A DNA stretch of 64,000 nucleotides from positions 186,001 through 250,000 of the forward strand of contig NZ_WRXL01000002.1 of NCBI RefSeq assembly GCF_010119195.1, in the 5' to 3' direction. The position numbers and the translations under genes are program-made. Positions 15,746 to 23,352 of this stretch are shown piece after piece. Position 1 is the first letter of the stretch; every line of letters begins with the position of its first letter. Below the pieces are notes generated by a model. That model saw only the letters and a program-made list of their open reading frames with translations, made no database searches and was not told the DNA's origin. This DNA comes from Haloarcula salina (GTDB taxonomy: Archaea > Halobacteriota > Halobacteria > Halobacteriales > Haloarculaceae).

Positions 15746-17128
15746 ATGCGCGAGGCCCACCCCATCGAGCGGGCGGTCGGCATGGAGCACTACGTCAGCG
15801 ACGCGGCGGGGGTGGGCGGTCGCCTCCGCGACAGGCCCGCGGACTTCCGCGTCCGGGAGCTGGAGGCGTTCGACACCGAACCGGTCGACGCCGACACCGG
15901 CGCGTACCCGCACCTCGTCTTCCGGGCGGAACTGGCCAACTGGGACACCAACGACTTCGCCAGTCGCCTCTCGGACCGACTGGGCATCTCCCGCGAGCGG
16001 GTGTCCTGGGCGGGGACGAAGGACAAGCGCGCCGTCACGACGCAGTTGTTCTCGGTGAAGGGAATCGACGCCGACGCGCTCCCCGAAATCGACGGCGCGA
16101 CCGTCGAGGCCGTGGGTCGCGCGGGCCGCCCCATCCTCTTTGGCGACCTCGCGGGCAACGCCTTCGAGATCGTCGTCCGCGACGCCGAGCGGCCCGAGAA
16201 CGCCGCCTCGGTCGTGGCGGACCTGGCGGCCTTCGCCTGCGGAGAGGACCCGACGGCGGACGACGGGGCGAGTGCCACCGAGGACTTGCCGGACGGCGAG
16301 ACGACGGTCGGCGTGCCGAACTACTTCGGCCAGCAGCGCTTCGGGTCGCGCCGCCCGGTCACCCACGAGGTCGGCCTCGCCATCGCCCGCGGCGACTGGG
16401 AGGCCGCCGTCCTGGCGTACGTCGGCAATCCGCACGAGCGCGAGCCGGAGGCCACCCGCGAGGCCCGCGCCTACGCGGACGAGACCCGCGACTGGGCGGG
16501 GGCGCTCGACAGGCTGCCCGGGGCGCTGGGCTACGAGCGCTCCATCTGTCACCGCCTCGTCGAGAACGGGGCCGACGAGCCGGCGGACTTCCGCGAGGCC
16601 CTCGAATCCCTGCCGTCGAACCTCCAGTCGCTGTTCGTCAACGCCGCCCAGTCGTACGTGTTCAACCGCATCCTCTCGGAGCGCCTGGAGCGGGGCCTGC
16701 CGTTCGACCGCCCCGTCGAGGGCGACGTGGTGTGTTTCCGCGACGGCGACGCGCCGAGCGACCTCGCGGTCCCGGACCCCGGCCGCGTCCAGCGCGTCAC
16801 GGAAAAGCGGCTGTCCACCGTCGAGCGCCACTGCGAGCGCGGCCGGGCGTTCGTCACCGCGCCGCTGGTGGGGACCGAGACGGACCTCGGCGACGGCGAA
16901 CCGGGCGACATCGAACGCGCGGCGCTCGACGACGTGGGCCTCGAACCCGGCGACTTCGATCTCCCGGGCGAGTTCCACAGCGATGGGACACGGCGCGCGA
17001 TACTGCTCCGGACCGACCTCGGCGTCGACCGCGACGGCGACGATCTGACGTTCGCCTTCGCGCTCCCGAAGGGGAGCTACGCGACGGTGGTCCTCCGGGA
17101 GTTCCGGAAGGGCGACCCGGCCGCGTGA
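15746..17128 (+). CDS. truD: tRNA pseudouridine synthase D
   Basis: A 460-residue enzyme of the TruD/Pus7 family that isomerises uridine to pseudouridine in tRNA (U13 in the known cases). The catalytic Asp93 sits in [12 protein letters not shown]. Other marks are [13 protein letters not shown] and the insertion domain with [20 protein letters not shown] (within about 288-308). Archaeal TruD proteins carry a longer insertion than bacterial ones, and the length here matches. It starts 21 nt after a GC-rich intergenic stretch with no clear TATA. It stands alone on the plus strand. Confidence 0.95.
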   Translation: MREAHPIERAVGMEHYVSDAAGVGGRLRDRPADFRVRELEAFDTEPVDADTGAYPHLVFRAELANWDTNDFASRLSDRLGISRERVSWAGTKDKRAVTTQLFSVKGIDADALPEIDGATVEAVGRAGRPILFGDLAGNAFEIVVRDAERPENAASVVADLAAFACGEDPTADDGASATEDLPDGETTVGVPNYFGQQRFGSRRPVTHEVGLAIARGDWEAAVLAYVGNPHEREPEATREARAYADETRDWAGALDRLPGALGYERSICHRLVENGADEPADFREALESLPSNLQSLFVNAAQSYVFNRILSERLERGLPFDRPVEGDVVCFRDGDAPSDLAVPDPGRVQRVTEKRLSTVERHCERGRAFVTAPLVGTETDLGDGEPGDIERAALDDVGLEPGDFDLPGEFHSDGTRRAILLRTDLGVDRDGDDLTFAFALPKGSYATVVLREFRKGDPAA

Positions 17129-17215
17129 GCCGCCGTTCGGGACCGCCGCGACTCGTCCCGATCGTCCACTCCGGCGAGTAGAAACGGGTAAGTCCGGTCG
17201 CCCGCCCCTTCCGGT

Positions 17216-17911
17216 ATGGGCGAGCTACCGGACGAGTTCTCGTGTACCATCACCGACTGGGAGTACATCTACGGGCTCTGTCGCGACGTGGCCGACGACG
17301 TGAAGGCCGCCGACTTCGAGCCCGACGTGGTCGTCGCGCTGGCCCGCGGGGGCTGGTTCGGCGGGCGCTGTCTCTGTGACTTCCTCGGGCTGGACGACCT
17401 CGCGAGCCTGAAGGTCGAACACTACGTCGGGACCGCCGAGAAGGGCGAGGAGGCGCAGGTCCGCTACCCGCTCGCCGACGGCGCGGTCGAAGGCAAGGAC
17501 GTGCTCGTCGTCGACGACATCGCCGACACCGGCCAGTCCATCGAGACGGCCGCTGAGTGCGTCCGCGACCGGGACCCGAGCGGCGTTCGGACGGCGACGC
17601 TCCAGTTGCTCCAGACCAGCGACCACGAACCGGACTTCGTCGGCGAGCACCTCGACGAGTGGGCCTGGGTCGTCTATCCCTGGAACTTCGTCGAAGACAT
17701 GATCGAACTCGCCGCCGGCGTCATGGAAAAGAGCGACCGCTCGGTCCACAGCGAGGACGACCTCCGGCGACTGCTCCGGGAGTACCACGGCGTCTCGCGG
17801 ACGGAACTGGAGATCGCCCAGCCGAACCGACTGGACGAGGTCACGAGCGAGATGGAGCGGCGCGGCGTCGTCGAGTCGACCGGCGACGGCTGGCGACTGG
17901 CCGAGAACTGA
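17216..17911 (+). CDS. Phosphoribosyltransferase with C-terminal winged-helix-like tail
   Basis: A 231-residue protein. Residues 1-165 are a type I phosphoribosyltransferase domain with the PRPP loop VLVVDDIADTGQS (about 99-111) and an N-terminal VALARGGWFGGR. It resembles the Gpt-like purine phosphoribosyltransferases of haloarchaea. Residues 170-231 (SEDDLRRLLREYHGVSRTEL onward) resemble a small winged helix ending EMERRGVVESTGDGWRLAE, an uncommon addition. The purine substrate is inferred from family; xanthine or guanine is most likely. Confidence 0.82.
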   Translation: MGELPDEFSCTITDWEYIYGLCRDVADDVKAADFEPDVVVALARGGWFGGRCLCDFLGLDDLASLKVEHYVGTAEKGEEAQVRYPLADGAVEGKDVLVVDDIADTGQSIETAAECVRDRDPSGVRTATLQLLQTSDHEPDFVGEHLDEWAWVVYPWNFVEDMIELAAGVMEKSDRSVHSEDDLRRLLREYHGVSRTELEIAQPNRLDEVTSEMERRGVVESTGDGWRLAEN

Positions 17912-17965
17912 CGGGAGCGAGCGCGGCGGCTATCGTCGCGGTCGCGGTTCTGTCACCGCTTCCGG

Positions 17966-18079
17966 TCAGCGGCGCGTTCGGCCGTCGTCGCGGACGTATT
18001 CGAGCGCGCTGAGGAACAGCTCGGTGTCGACGCGGTCCTCCGACTCTTCGAGGCGCTCGCGGATCTTGGCCGGTGTCAT
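17966..18079 (-). CDS. 37-residue protein of unknown function
   Basis: A short frame starting MTPAKIRERLEESEDRV with an amphipathic helix (about 3-31) ending in RDDGRTRR. The ATG at 18079 is followed by no rare codons. A TATA-like GTTATCAC (reverse strand, 18107-18114) lies about 31 nt upstream, which suits a message starting just before the ATG. An in-frame ATG at 18094 would lie too close to the TATA. I do not recognise the family. Confidence 0.45.
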   Translation of the reverse strand: MTPAKIRERLEESEDRVDTELFLSALEYVRDDGRTRR

Positions 18080-18191
18080 GGTTACTGTTAACATACGACT
18101 TGATGCGTGATAACTCTTTCTCACGGAGCGACAGGTCCGGTTCGCGTCCGCTCGACGGCCGCCGCGGCTACGCGCGGTTCACGGGCCGCGG

Positions 18192-18539
18192 TTACGCGCG
18201 TTCGACGAACCGCGCGTCGGCGGAGGTGTGACCGCGATTGAACGAGAGCACCTTCGCGCGGATCACGTCGCCGGGCGAGACCGACGCGGGCACGTCGTCG
18301 GTGAACAGCACGAACCCCTCGACCTTCCCGACCGCGACGCGGTCGCCGGAGTGGTGATCGGTGAACTCCGTGACGCCGAACTCGTAGGTCTCGCCGAGTT
18401 CGACGGGCGGGTCGCGCTGCTGTGCGGCGTCGTGGGCGCGCTTCGACGCGCGTTCGCCCGAGGAGCGTCGCCGGAGGAGGCCGCCGAGGGCGAGCACCGC
18501 GAGGGCGGCCCCGCCGGCGATGAGCCAGACGAGTTGCAT
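18192..18539 (-). CDS. Membrane-anchored TRAM-domain protein
   Basis: A 115-residue protein with one N-terminal hydrophobic helix (about 3-22: VWLIAGGAALAVLALGG), a basic stretch, then a TRAM domain (about 55-113). The latter has the pattern KVEGFVLFTDDVPASVSPGD and VLSFNRGHTSADARFVE. TRAM domains are small beta-barrels that bind RNA, and free-standing TRAM proteins are common in haloarchaea. Membrane anchoring is less usual. It may hold RNA or translation factors at the membrane; that is speculation. Confidence 0.8.
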   Translation of the reverse strand: MQLVWLIAGGAALAVLALGGLLRRRSSGERASKRAHDAAQQRDPPVELGETYEFGVTEFTDHHSGDRVAVGKVEGFVLFTDDVPASVSPGDVIRAKVLSFNRGHTSADARFVERA

Positions 18540-18578
18540 AGCTGGTCTCTCAGGCCGGAGCGTATTACCGTTCGGGGT

Positions 18579-18971
18579 TCAGAGTCCGAGGCGGTCTCGC
18601 AGTCCGCCGCTCGACTCCCGAGAACTGGAGTCGGATTCGCCGGCGTCGCCGTCCCACTCCCCGGGGAGCTCGTCGGCGAGGCCGGCGACCTCCTCGTCGC
18701 TGAACCGCGGGTCCGAGGCGGCCTCGTCCAGCCAGTCCTCCCACTCCGCCGGCGTCAGCAGGCCCTCGGCGTCGACCTCCCACTGGTCGACGAGCGCTTC
18801 CCGGTCGCGAAACGGGATGTCCATGCCGCTGTCGCCCCAGTACAGCGGTGAGAAGGCAAAGTCGTGGGCGTCGCCGTCGAGCCAGACGAGCCGGTACGGG
18901 TAGTCGTTGTAGTTGAACACGTCGTCCGGCGAGACCACGTCGCCGTTTGGCAGTTCCAGCGTCTCGGACAT
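18579..18971 (-). CDS. Haloarchaeal conserved protein, 130 residues
   Basis: An acidic protein starting MSETLELPNGDVVSPDDVF. It has Trp- and Asp-rich motifs (WLDGDAHDF, SPLYWGDSG, LTPAEWEDWLDE) and ends in a low-complexity SSSRESSGGLRDRLGL tail. There are no membrane segments or cysteines. I know no function for it, although the defined folded part (1-100) suggests a conserved haloarchaeal family. It lies 39 bp downstream-oriented of the TRAM gene on the same strand, so both could share a message. Confidence 0.7.
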   Translation of the reverse strand: MSETLELPNGDVVSPDDVFNYNDYPYRLVWLDGDAHDFAFSPLYWGDSGMDIPFRDREALVDQWEVDAEGLLTPAEWEDWLDEAASDPRFSDEEVAGLADELPGEWDGDAGESDSSSRESSGGLRDRLGL

Positions 18972-19043
18972 ACTCGCCGCTACGGGCCTCGGCCCTTTCA
19001 GGATTCCGCGGGCGCGGACGCCGACCTCGGGCCGCAGTCGACG

Positions 19044-20285
19044 CTACACGAGCGGGTCGCACAGCGCCCACTCGTCGGCCGCGGGGTCGAGGTTCGACGG
19101 CTCCGCGCCGCGGGTCGTCAGGACGCCGGCGTGGTAGTACATCGCCTTCAGCTGGAACACGGTGGGCGAGTGGTACACGCTCCCGTCGGTGAGCGCCTCG
19201 CGCCGGAGGTCGCCGTCCCCGGTCAGGACTCGCTGGCGCACGTCGTCGTCGCCGCGGAGGAACAGTTCGACGGTGAACTCGGGATGGAGCGCGTGGAGGT
19301 ACTCGACGAACTCCACGAGCGAGGGCGTCGCGTGGCCGTCGCGGTGGAGGGCGTACAGTTCCTCGACGAGCAACTGGGTCGCAGGGTAGTGATAGACGAT
19401 CCGGCGGACGAGTTCGCCCCACTGGGGCGCGACCTCCACGAACCGCTTCCGCGAGCGCTTCCAGTCCGCGAACCCGTCGAGCGCGGCGTCGACGGAGCCG
19501 GCCGTGCGGAGCGCGAAGCGGACGACCTCGCGACCGAGCGGCGTCAGCGCGAGCGAGCCGCGACTGTCGTCGACCAGATTCAGGAAGACAGCGCCGGCCA
19601 CGGCCGAGTCGACCGCGCCGACGACTCGGTCCTCGACGAGCGACCGGGCGTCGCCGTCGTGTGCGACGGCCAGCGGGACGCCGACGTAGTTCTTGGGGTG
19701 ATTGAGGCCGAAGTTCCGGTCGGCGACGCCCTGGGCGCTCGCCTGGAACCGGATGGCCGAGGCGGCGTCGGTCGAGCCGTGGCCGACGACGCGCGGGCGT
19801 TCGAGCACCGTCACCTCGCCGTCGGCTTCGACGCCGAGGACGCCGACGTTGAGTTCGCGGGCCATCGTCCGCGCCGCGGTCGGGATGGCCCCGCGCGGCG
19901 CGCTCACGAAGGCGACGTTGGCCTCGTTGAGTCGGTCGTGGGCCTGGACGACGGCGCGCTCGGCGTCGACGGTCCCGGCGTCGGTGTACCCCTTCGCCTC
20001 GACTGCGATCAGCGGCGGGTCGTCGCCCAGTCGGTCGACGGCCAGCAGGTCCGACCCGAGCCGGTCGACCCCGACGAGGTCCGGGTAGCCCGTCCCGACC
20101 TGAACGTGGTTGAACGGGGCGAGCGCGTCCCGCACCGACTCCGAAATCGGCGTCTCGTCCAGCCAGCGGGCCTGTGCGAACTGCGTGTCGGCGACGACGT
20201 AGGCGTCCTCGCCGCCGTCGAACAGCCTGTCCTTGGTCCGGGCGAGCACCTGTGGTTCGGCGAGCCCGTCCGCCGCGGTAGCCAT
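19044..20285 (-). CDS. Conserved protein with PD-(D/E)XK-like motif
   Basis: A 413-residue protein. The N-terminal third has PDLVGVD (Pro68-Asp69), then IAVEAKGYTD (Glu96-Ala-Lys98), fitting the PD-(D/E)XK nuclease core, with an AQAHDRLN-like helix after it. The C-terminal two thirds are helical with LTPLGREVVRFAL and FVEYLHALHPEF segments, and look like a winged-helix or recognition part. No known system gene lies next to it. Nuclease activity is an inference from the motif; it could also be an inactive restriction-endonuclease-like fold. Confidence 0.6.
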   Translation of the reverse strand: MATAADGLAEPQVLARTKDRLFDGGEDAYVVADTQFAQARWLDETPISESVRDALAPFNHVQVGTGYPDLVGVDRLGSDLLAVDRLGDDPPLIAVEAKGYTDAGTVDAERAVVQAHDRLNEANVAFVSAPRGAIPTAARTMARELNVGVLGVEADGEVTVLERPRVVGHGSTDAASAIRFQASAQGVADRNFGLNHPKNYVGVPLAVAHDGDARSLVEDRVVGAVDSAVAGAVFLNLVDDSRGSLALTPLGREVVRFALRTAGSVDAALDGFADWKRSRKRFVEVAPQWGELVRRIVYHYPATQLLVEELYALHRDGHATPSLVEFVEYLHALHPEFTVELFLRGDDDVRQRVLTGDGDLRREALTDGSVYHSPTVFQLKAMYYHAGVLTTRGAEPSNLDPAADEWALCDPLV

Positions 20286-20423
20286 GGCCGGCGTTCACAC
20301 AGGACCGGCATGAGTGTTGTCCACGGCGGCGCGGCTAAGGGGAGTCGGTGGCGAGGGGCAGAAGCGGCGACGGCCGATCGGGACGACTGCCGCGGGCGGC
20401 GAGTGGGAATGTCGATTGGGTCC

Positions 20424-21479
20424 TCAGTACTCGTGGAGCGGCCGCTGTCGGATCTTCGTCCGGAGGTCGGCGAGCGAGGGGTCGTTCTCGCCGACGAACT
20501 GCTGACAGACGGTGTGGACCTCCTCGCGGGAGATCTTGACGTTGCCCTGCTGGATCACGTCCGCGGGGCGCTCGCGGAGTTCGCGGATGGTCCCGACGGC
20601 CAGCAGGAACGGGATGGCCCACGCCGAGAGCGTGTTCCCGCGGGTCTCGGGCATGGCTTCGAGCCACTGGTGGGCGTCGTCGAGGTAGCCCTCGGCGCGC
20701 CGGGTGACCTGCTCGATGACCGGGACCAGCGAGTCGACGTTGTCGGGGTCGCCCACGTCGCTGTGGTCGAGCCCCTGCTCGTCGAGCAACTCCAGTGGGA
20801 GGTAGACGTTGTTCTCTTCCTCCATGTCGGTCGCGGCGTCCTTCGCGACGTTGACGAGCTGGAGCAACAGCGCGAACGAGCGGGCGTTCTCCTCCATCTG
20901 GGCGACCTGCTCGTCGGTGGCCTCGTGGGAGACGAGACCGGTGACGAGCGTCCCGACGGTGCCGGCGGCGTACCAGCAGTACTCTTCCAGTTCGTCGAGC
21001 GTCTCGATGCGCAGGCCGCCGGCGTCGGCATAGCGGTCGACGAACATCGCCATGCCGTCGACGAGTTCCCGGACCGGCCCGCGGATGGCTCGCGCGGAGT
21101 GGTCGTCGAGCGTGCGGAACACGTCGACGACGCGGCCGGCGTTCGCGACGACCTCCCAGTCGGCGTCCGTCGTCGCCGGGATCCACTCCCCGACGGTGTC
21201 GTGAAACGCCGCGATGGAGGTCCCGTTCGACGGTTCGAGGACGCGGCTGTACGTCCGGAGCAGTTCGGCCTGGACCGCTGGCGGCAGGTGACCGGCGTCT
21301 TCGATCGTATCGGCGACGCGACAGAGGAGATAGCCCAGACAGATGTCCCGGGCCATCGGTTCGTTGAGTTCCGAAATCGTCAGACTAAACGTCCGCGACA
21401 CGCGGTGAACGGCATCGTAACACCACTCGACGTCTTCCGAAGACGACCGGCCTGTGTGGTTTTGAGACATTCCCGACAT
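20424..21479 (-). CDS. Squalene/phytoene synthase family protein
   Basis: A 351-residue trans-isoprenyl diphosphate synthase that joins two prenyl diphosphates head to head. The first Asp motif is VADTIEDAG (about 55-63). The second region is ALLLQLVNVAKDAATDMEEEN (split across about 198-218), after the family signature LEEYCWYAAGTVG (about 165-177). The DTIED form resembles squalene synthases more than phytoene synthases (which read DELVD), so squalene formation is the better guess. The ATG at 21470 (MSQNHTG) is an alternative start. A TATA-like TTTTTATC lies about 24 nt before 21479. Confidence 0.85.
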   Translation of the reverse strand: MSGMSQNHTGRSSSEDVEWCYDAVHRVSRTFSLTISELNEPMARDICLGYLLCRVADTIEDAGHLPPAVQAELLRTYSRVLEPSNGTSIAAFHDTVGEWIPATTDADWEVVANAGRVVDVFRTLDDHSARAIRGPVRELVDGMAMFVDRYADAGGLRIETLDELEEYCWYAAGTVGTLVTGLVSHEATDEQVAQMEENARSFALLLQLVNVAKDAATDMEEENNVYLPLELLDEQGLDHSDVGDPDNVDSLVPVIEQVTRRAEGYLDDAHQWLEAMPETRGNTLSAWAIPFLLAVGTIRELRERPADVIQQGNVKISREEVHTVCQQFVGENDPSLADLRTKIRQRPLHEY

Positions 21480-21620
21480 CCGGGGTAGGGCATACGATGA
21501 TAAAAATGGGACGGCTACAACGTCGTTTGCCGTCCGCGCCCGACGGGCGGTCCGACAGAATCACCTGTTCGGAGTCCGAACGGCAGGTATGGTTGCTCGA
21601 CACAACGGGGGGTTCCGGTC

Positions 21621-21848
21621 GTGAACGCACAGGACGCGGTCGTGCTCTCGCTGACGGTCATCGCCGTCGTCGTGCTTCCGGGACTGGCGAACTGGGCGCT
21701 CAGCGCGCTCGGTCGGCCGTGGCTCGGGAGCGCCGTCTGGGCGCTCGGCTACGGGCTCGGCGTCGTGTTCCTCTGGTACGAGTGGATCCGCCCGCTGGAC
21801 ATCACCGGCCCCGACGGCGTCGAGCGGGGCGAGGACGCCCACGAGTAG
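21621..21848 (+). CDS. 75-residue two-helix membrane protein
   Basis: A small protein with a GTG start, two hydrophobic segments (about 6-27 and 36-55), and an acidic tail ending GVERGEDAHE. Families of such two-helix proteins are common in haloarchaea, and the function is unknown. It is divergent from the squalene synthase gene with no operon partner. Confidence 0.55.
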   Translation: MNAQDAVVLSLTVIAVVVLPGLANWALSALGRPWLGSAVWALGYGLGVVFLWYEWIRPLDITGPDGVERGEDAHE

Positions 21849-21901
21849 CGTTCCCGTCGGTGGCCGTCCGTCTCGGAGCCGTCGAGCCGGATCAAATCGT
21901 A

Positions 21902-21917
21902 TACAACACCTGTTGTA
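21902..21917. promoter_or_regulatory. Inverted repeat upstream of the GH68 gene
   Basis: TACAACA-CC-TGTTGTA has perfect 7-bp arms with a 2-bp centre. It lies just upstream of a TATA-like CTTATT at 21931-21936, which is about 27 nt before the ATG at 21961. This is a good position for an activator or repressor of the fructan enzyme. Confidence 0.5.
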
Positions 21918-21960
21918 CCTTCGAGGAACACTTATTGCGCTCGTCGGTCCAACGTTCGGC

Positions 21961-23313
21961 ATGACCAACGAGACGCTCGGCGACGGGTCACCGGGGACGG
22001 GGGCCCGCACCGGCTGGACGCGCGAGCAGGCGAGTCGAATCGAGCGGACGGAGGACACCGTCGCGCCCATCGTCTACCCGCCCGAGACCGACCAGATTCC
22101 CGAGGTCCACATCTGGGACACGTGGTTCCTCCGGGAGCGCGACGGCACGCTCGCCTCGGTCGACGGCTACCGCGTCTGTTTCTCGCTGACGGCTCCCTCG
22201 GACCTCTTGCCGGGCAAGCGCCACGACGTGGCGACGATCCGATGTTTCTACTCCGACGACGGCCGGACCTGGCACGACGCCGGCCCGGTGTTCGAGGGCG
22301 CGCTCGGCCAGCGCCAGTGGGCCGGGTCGGCGCTGTACGACGACGACGGAAGCGCCTACCTGTTCTACACCGCGGCCGGCGAGGAGGGGAGCGAGGACCT
22401 GACCTACACCCAGCGCATCGTCGGCGCGAGCGGCGGGCGCATCGACACCGCCGGCGGCTTCGAGCTATCCGGGCCCTGGACGCACCACGAACTGCTCACG
22501 CCGGACGGCGAGCGCTACGAGCGCGAGGACCAGTCCCGCGGGATGATCTACACCTTTCGAGACCCGTGGTTCTTCGAGGACCCCGGGACCGGCGAGACGT
22601 GGCTCCTGTTCGAGGCGAACACGCCCGTCCCAGAGGGGAGCGACGCCTGCGGCGGCGACGCCGCGCTGCAGGCGTTCAACGGCAGCGTCGGCGTCGCCCG
22701 CTCGCCGACGGGCGACCCGCTGGAGTGGGAGCTCGCGGACCCCTTGCTGGACGCCGTCTGCGTAAATCAGGAGCTCGAACGGCCCCACGTCGTCTACCGC
22801 GACGGCCTGTACTACCTGTTCGTCTCCAGCCACCTCCACACGTTCGCGCCGGGGCTGGAGGGGTTCGACGCGCTGTACGGCTTCGTCGCCGAGGACCTCC
22901 GGGGCGAGTACGTGCCGCTGAACGACTCCGGCCTGGTCGCCACGAACCCCGAGAACGCGCCGTTCCAGTCGTATTCGTGGATGGCCTTCCCTCACGGCGA
23001 GGAGGTGCTGGTCCAGAGCTTCTTCAACTACTACGACTTCGCCGGCGAGACGCTGGACGAGATCGCGCACCTCTCCGGGGCAGAGCAGATGCGCCGCTTC
23101 GGCGGGACGCTCGGGCCGACGCTCCGACTCGACGTGGCGGGGACGCGGACGCGAATCCTCGGGGCGCTGGGCCACTGGCACATCCCGCTGGCCGGCGAGG
23201 AACTGCCGCCGACGGACCGCGAACTGATCCGGCGCGGGAAGGCGAGCGAGAATGGCGAGACCGGCGCTGGCTACGGTGCGCGGCCGGCTGACCGCGACGC
23301 CGACAGCGAGTAA
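21961..23313 (+). CDS. GH68 fructosyltransferase (levansucrase/inulosucrase family)
   Basis: A 450-residue glycoside hydrolase family 68 enzyme that splits sucrose and builds fructan, or transfers fructose to water. Catalytic residues are in place: Asp53 nucleophile in HIWDTWFL, Arg200-Asp201-Pro202 (transition-state stabiliser) in TFRDPWFF, and the acid/base Glu273 in ELERPHVVY. There is no Sec or Tat signal peptide, so the enzyme is expected in the cytoplasm unless exported otherwise. The start at 21961 rather than 21913 is set by the TATA spacing and by the family N-terminus. It is convergent with the GH32 gene. Confidence 0.92.
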   Translation: MTNETLGDGSPGTGARTGWTREQASRIERTEDTVAPIVYPPETDQIPEVHIWDTWFLRERDGTLASVDGYRVCFSLTAPSDLLPGKRHDVATIRCFYSDDGRTWHDAGPVFEGALGQRQWAGSALYDDDGSAYLFYTAAGEEGSEDLTYTQRIVGASGGRIDTAGGFELSGPWTHHELLTPDGERYEREDQSRGMIYTFRDPWFFEDPGTGETWLLFEANTPVPEGSDACGGDAALQAFNGSVGVARSPTGDPLEWELADPLLDAVCVNQELERPHVVYRDGLYYLFVSSHLHTFAPGLEGFDALYGFVAEDLRGEYVPLNDSGLVATNPENAPFQSYSWMAFPHGEEVLVQSFFNYYDFAGETLDEIAHLSGAEQMRRFGGTLGPTLRLDVAGTRTRILGALGHWHIPLAGEELPPTDRELIRRGKASENGETGAGYGARPADRDADSE

Positions 23314-23352
23314 CGGTTGTCTACCTCCCGCACGCGCCCTGTAACTCCCCGA

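Noticed and set aside
18864-21488. 874-codon plus-strand open frame
   Set aside because: It lies opposite the PD-(D/E)XK-like and squalene synthase genes. High GC makes long antisense frames, and its translation is R/V/D repeats without family motifs.
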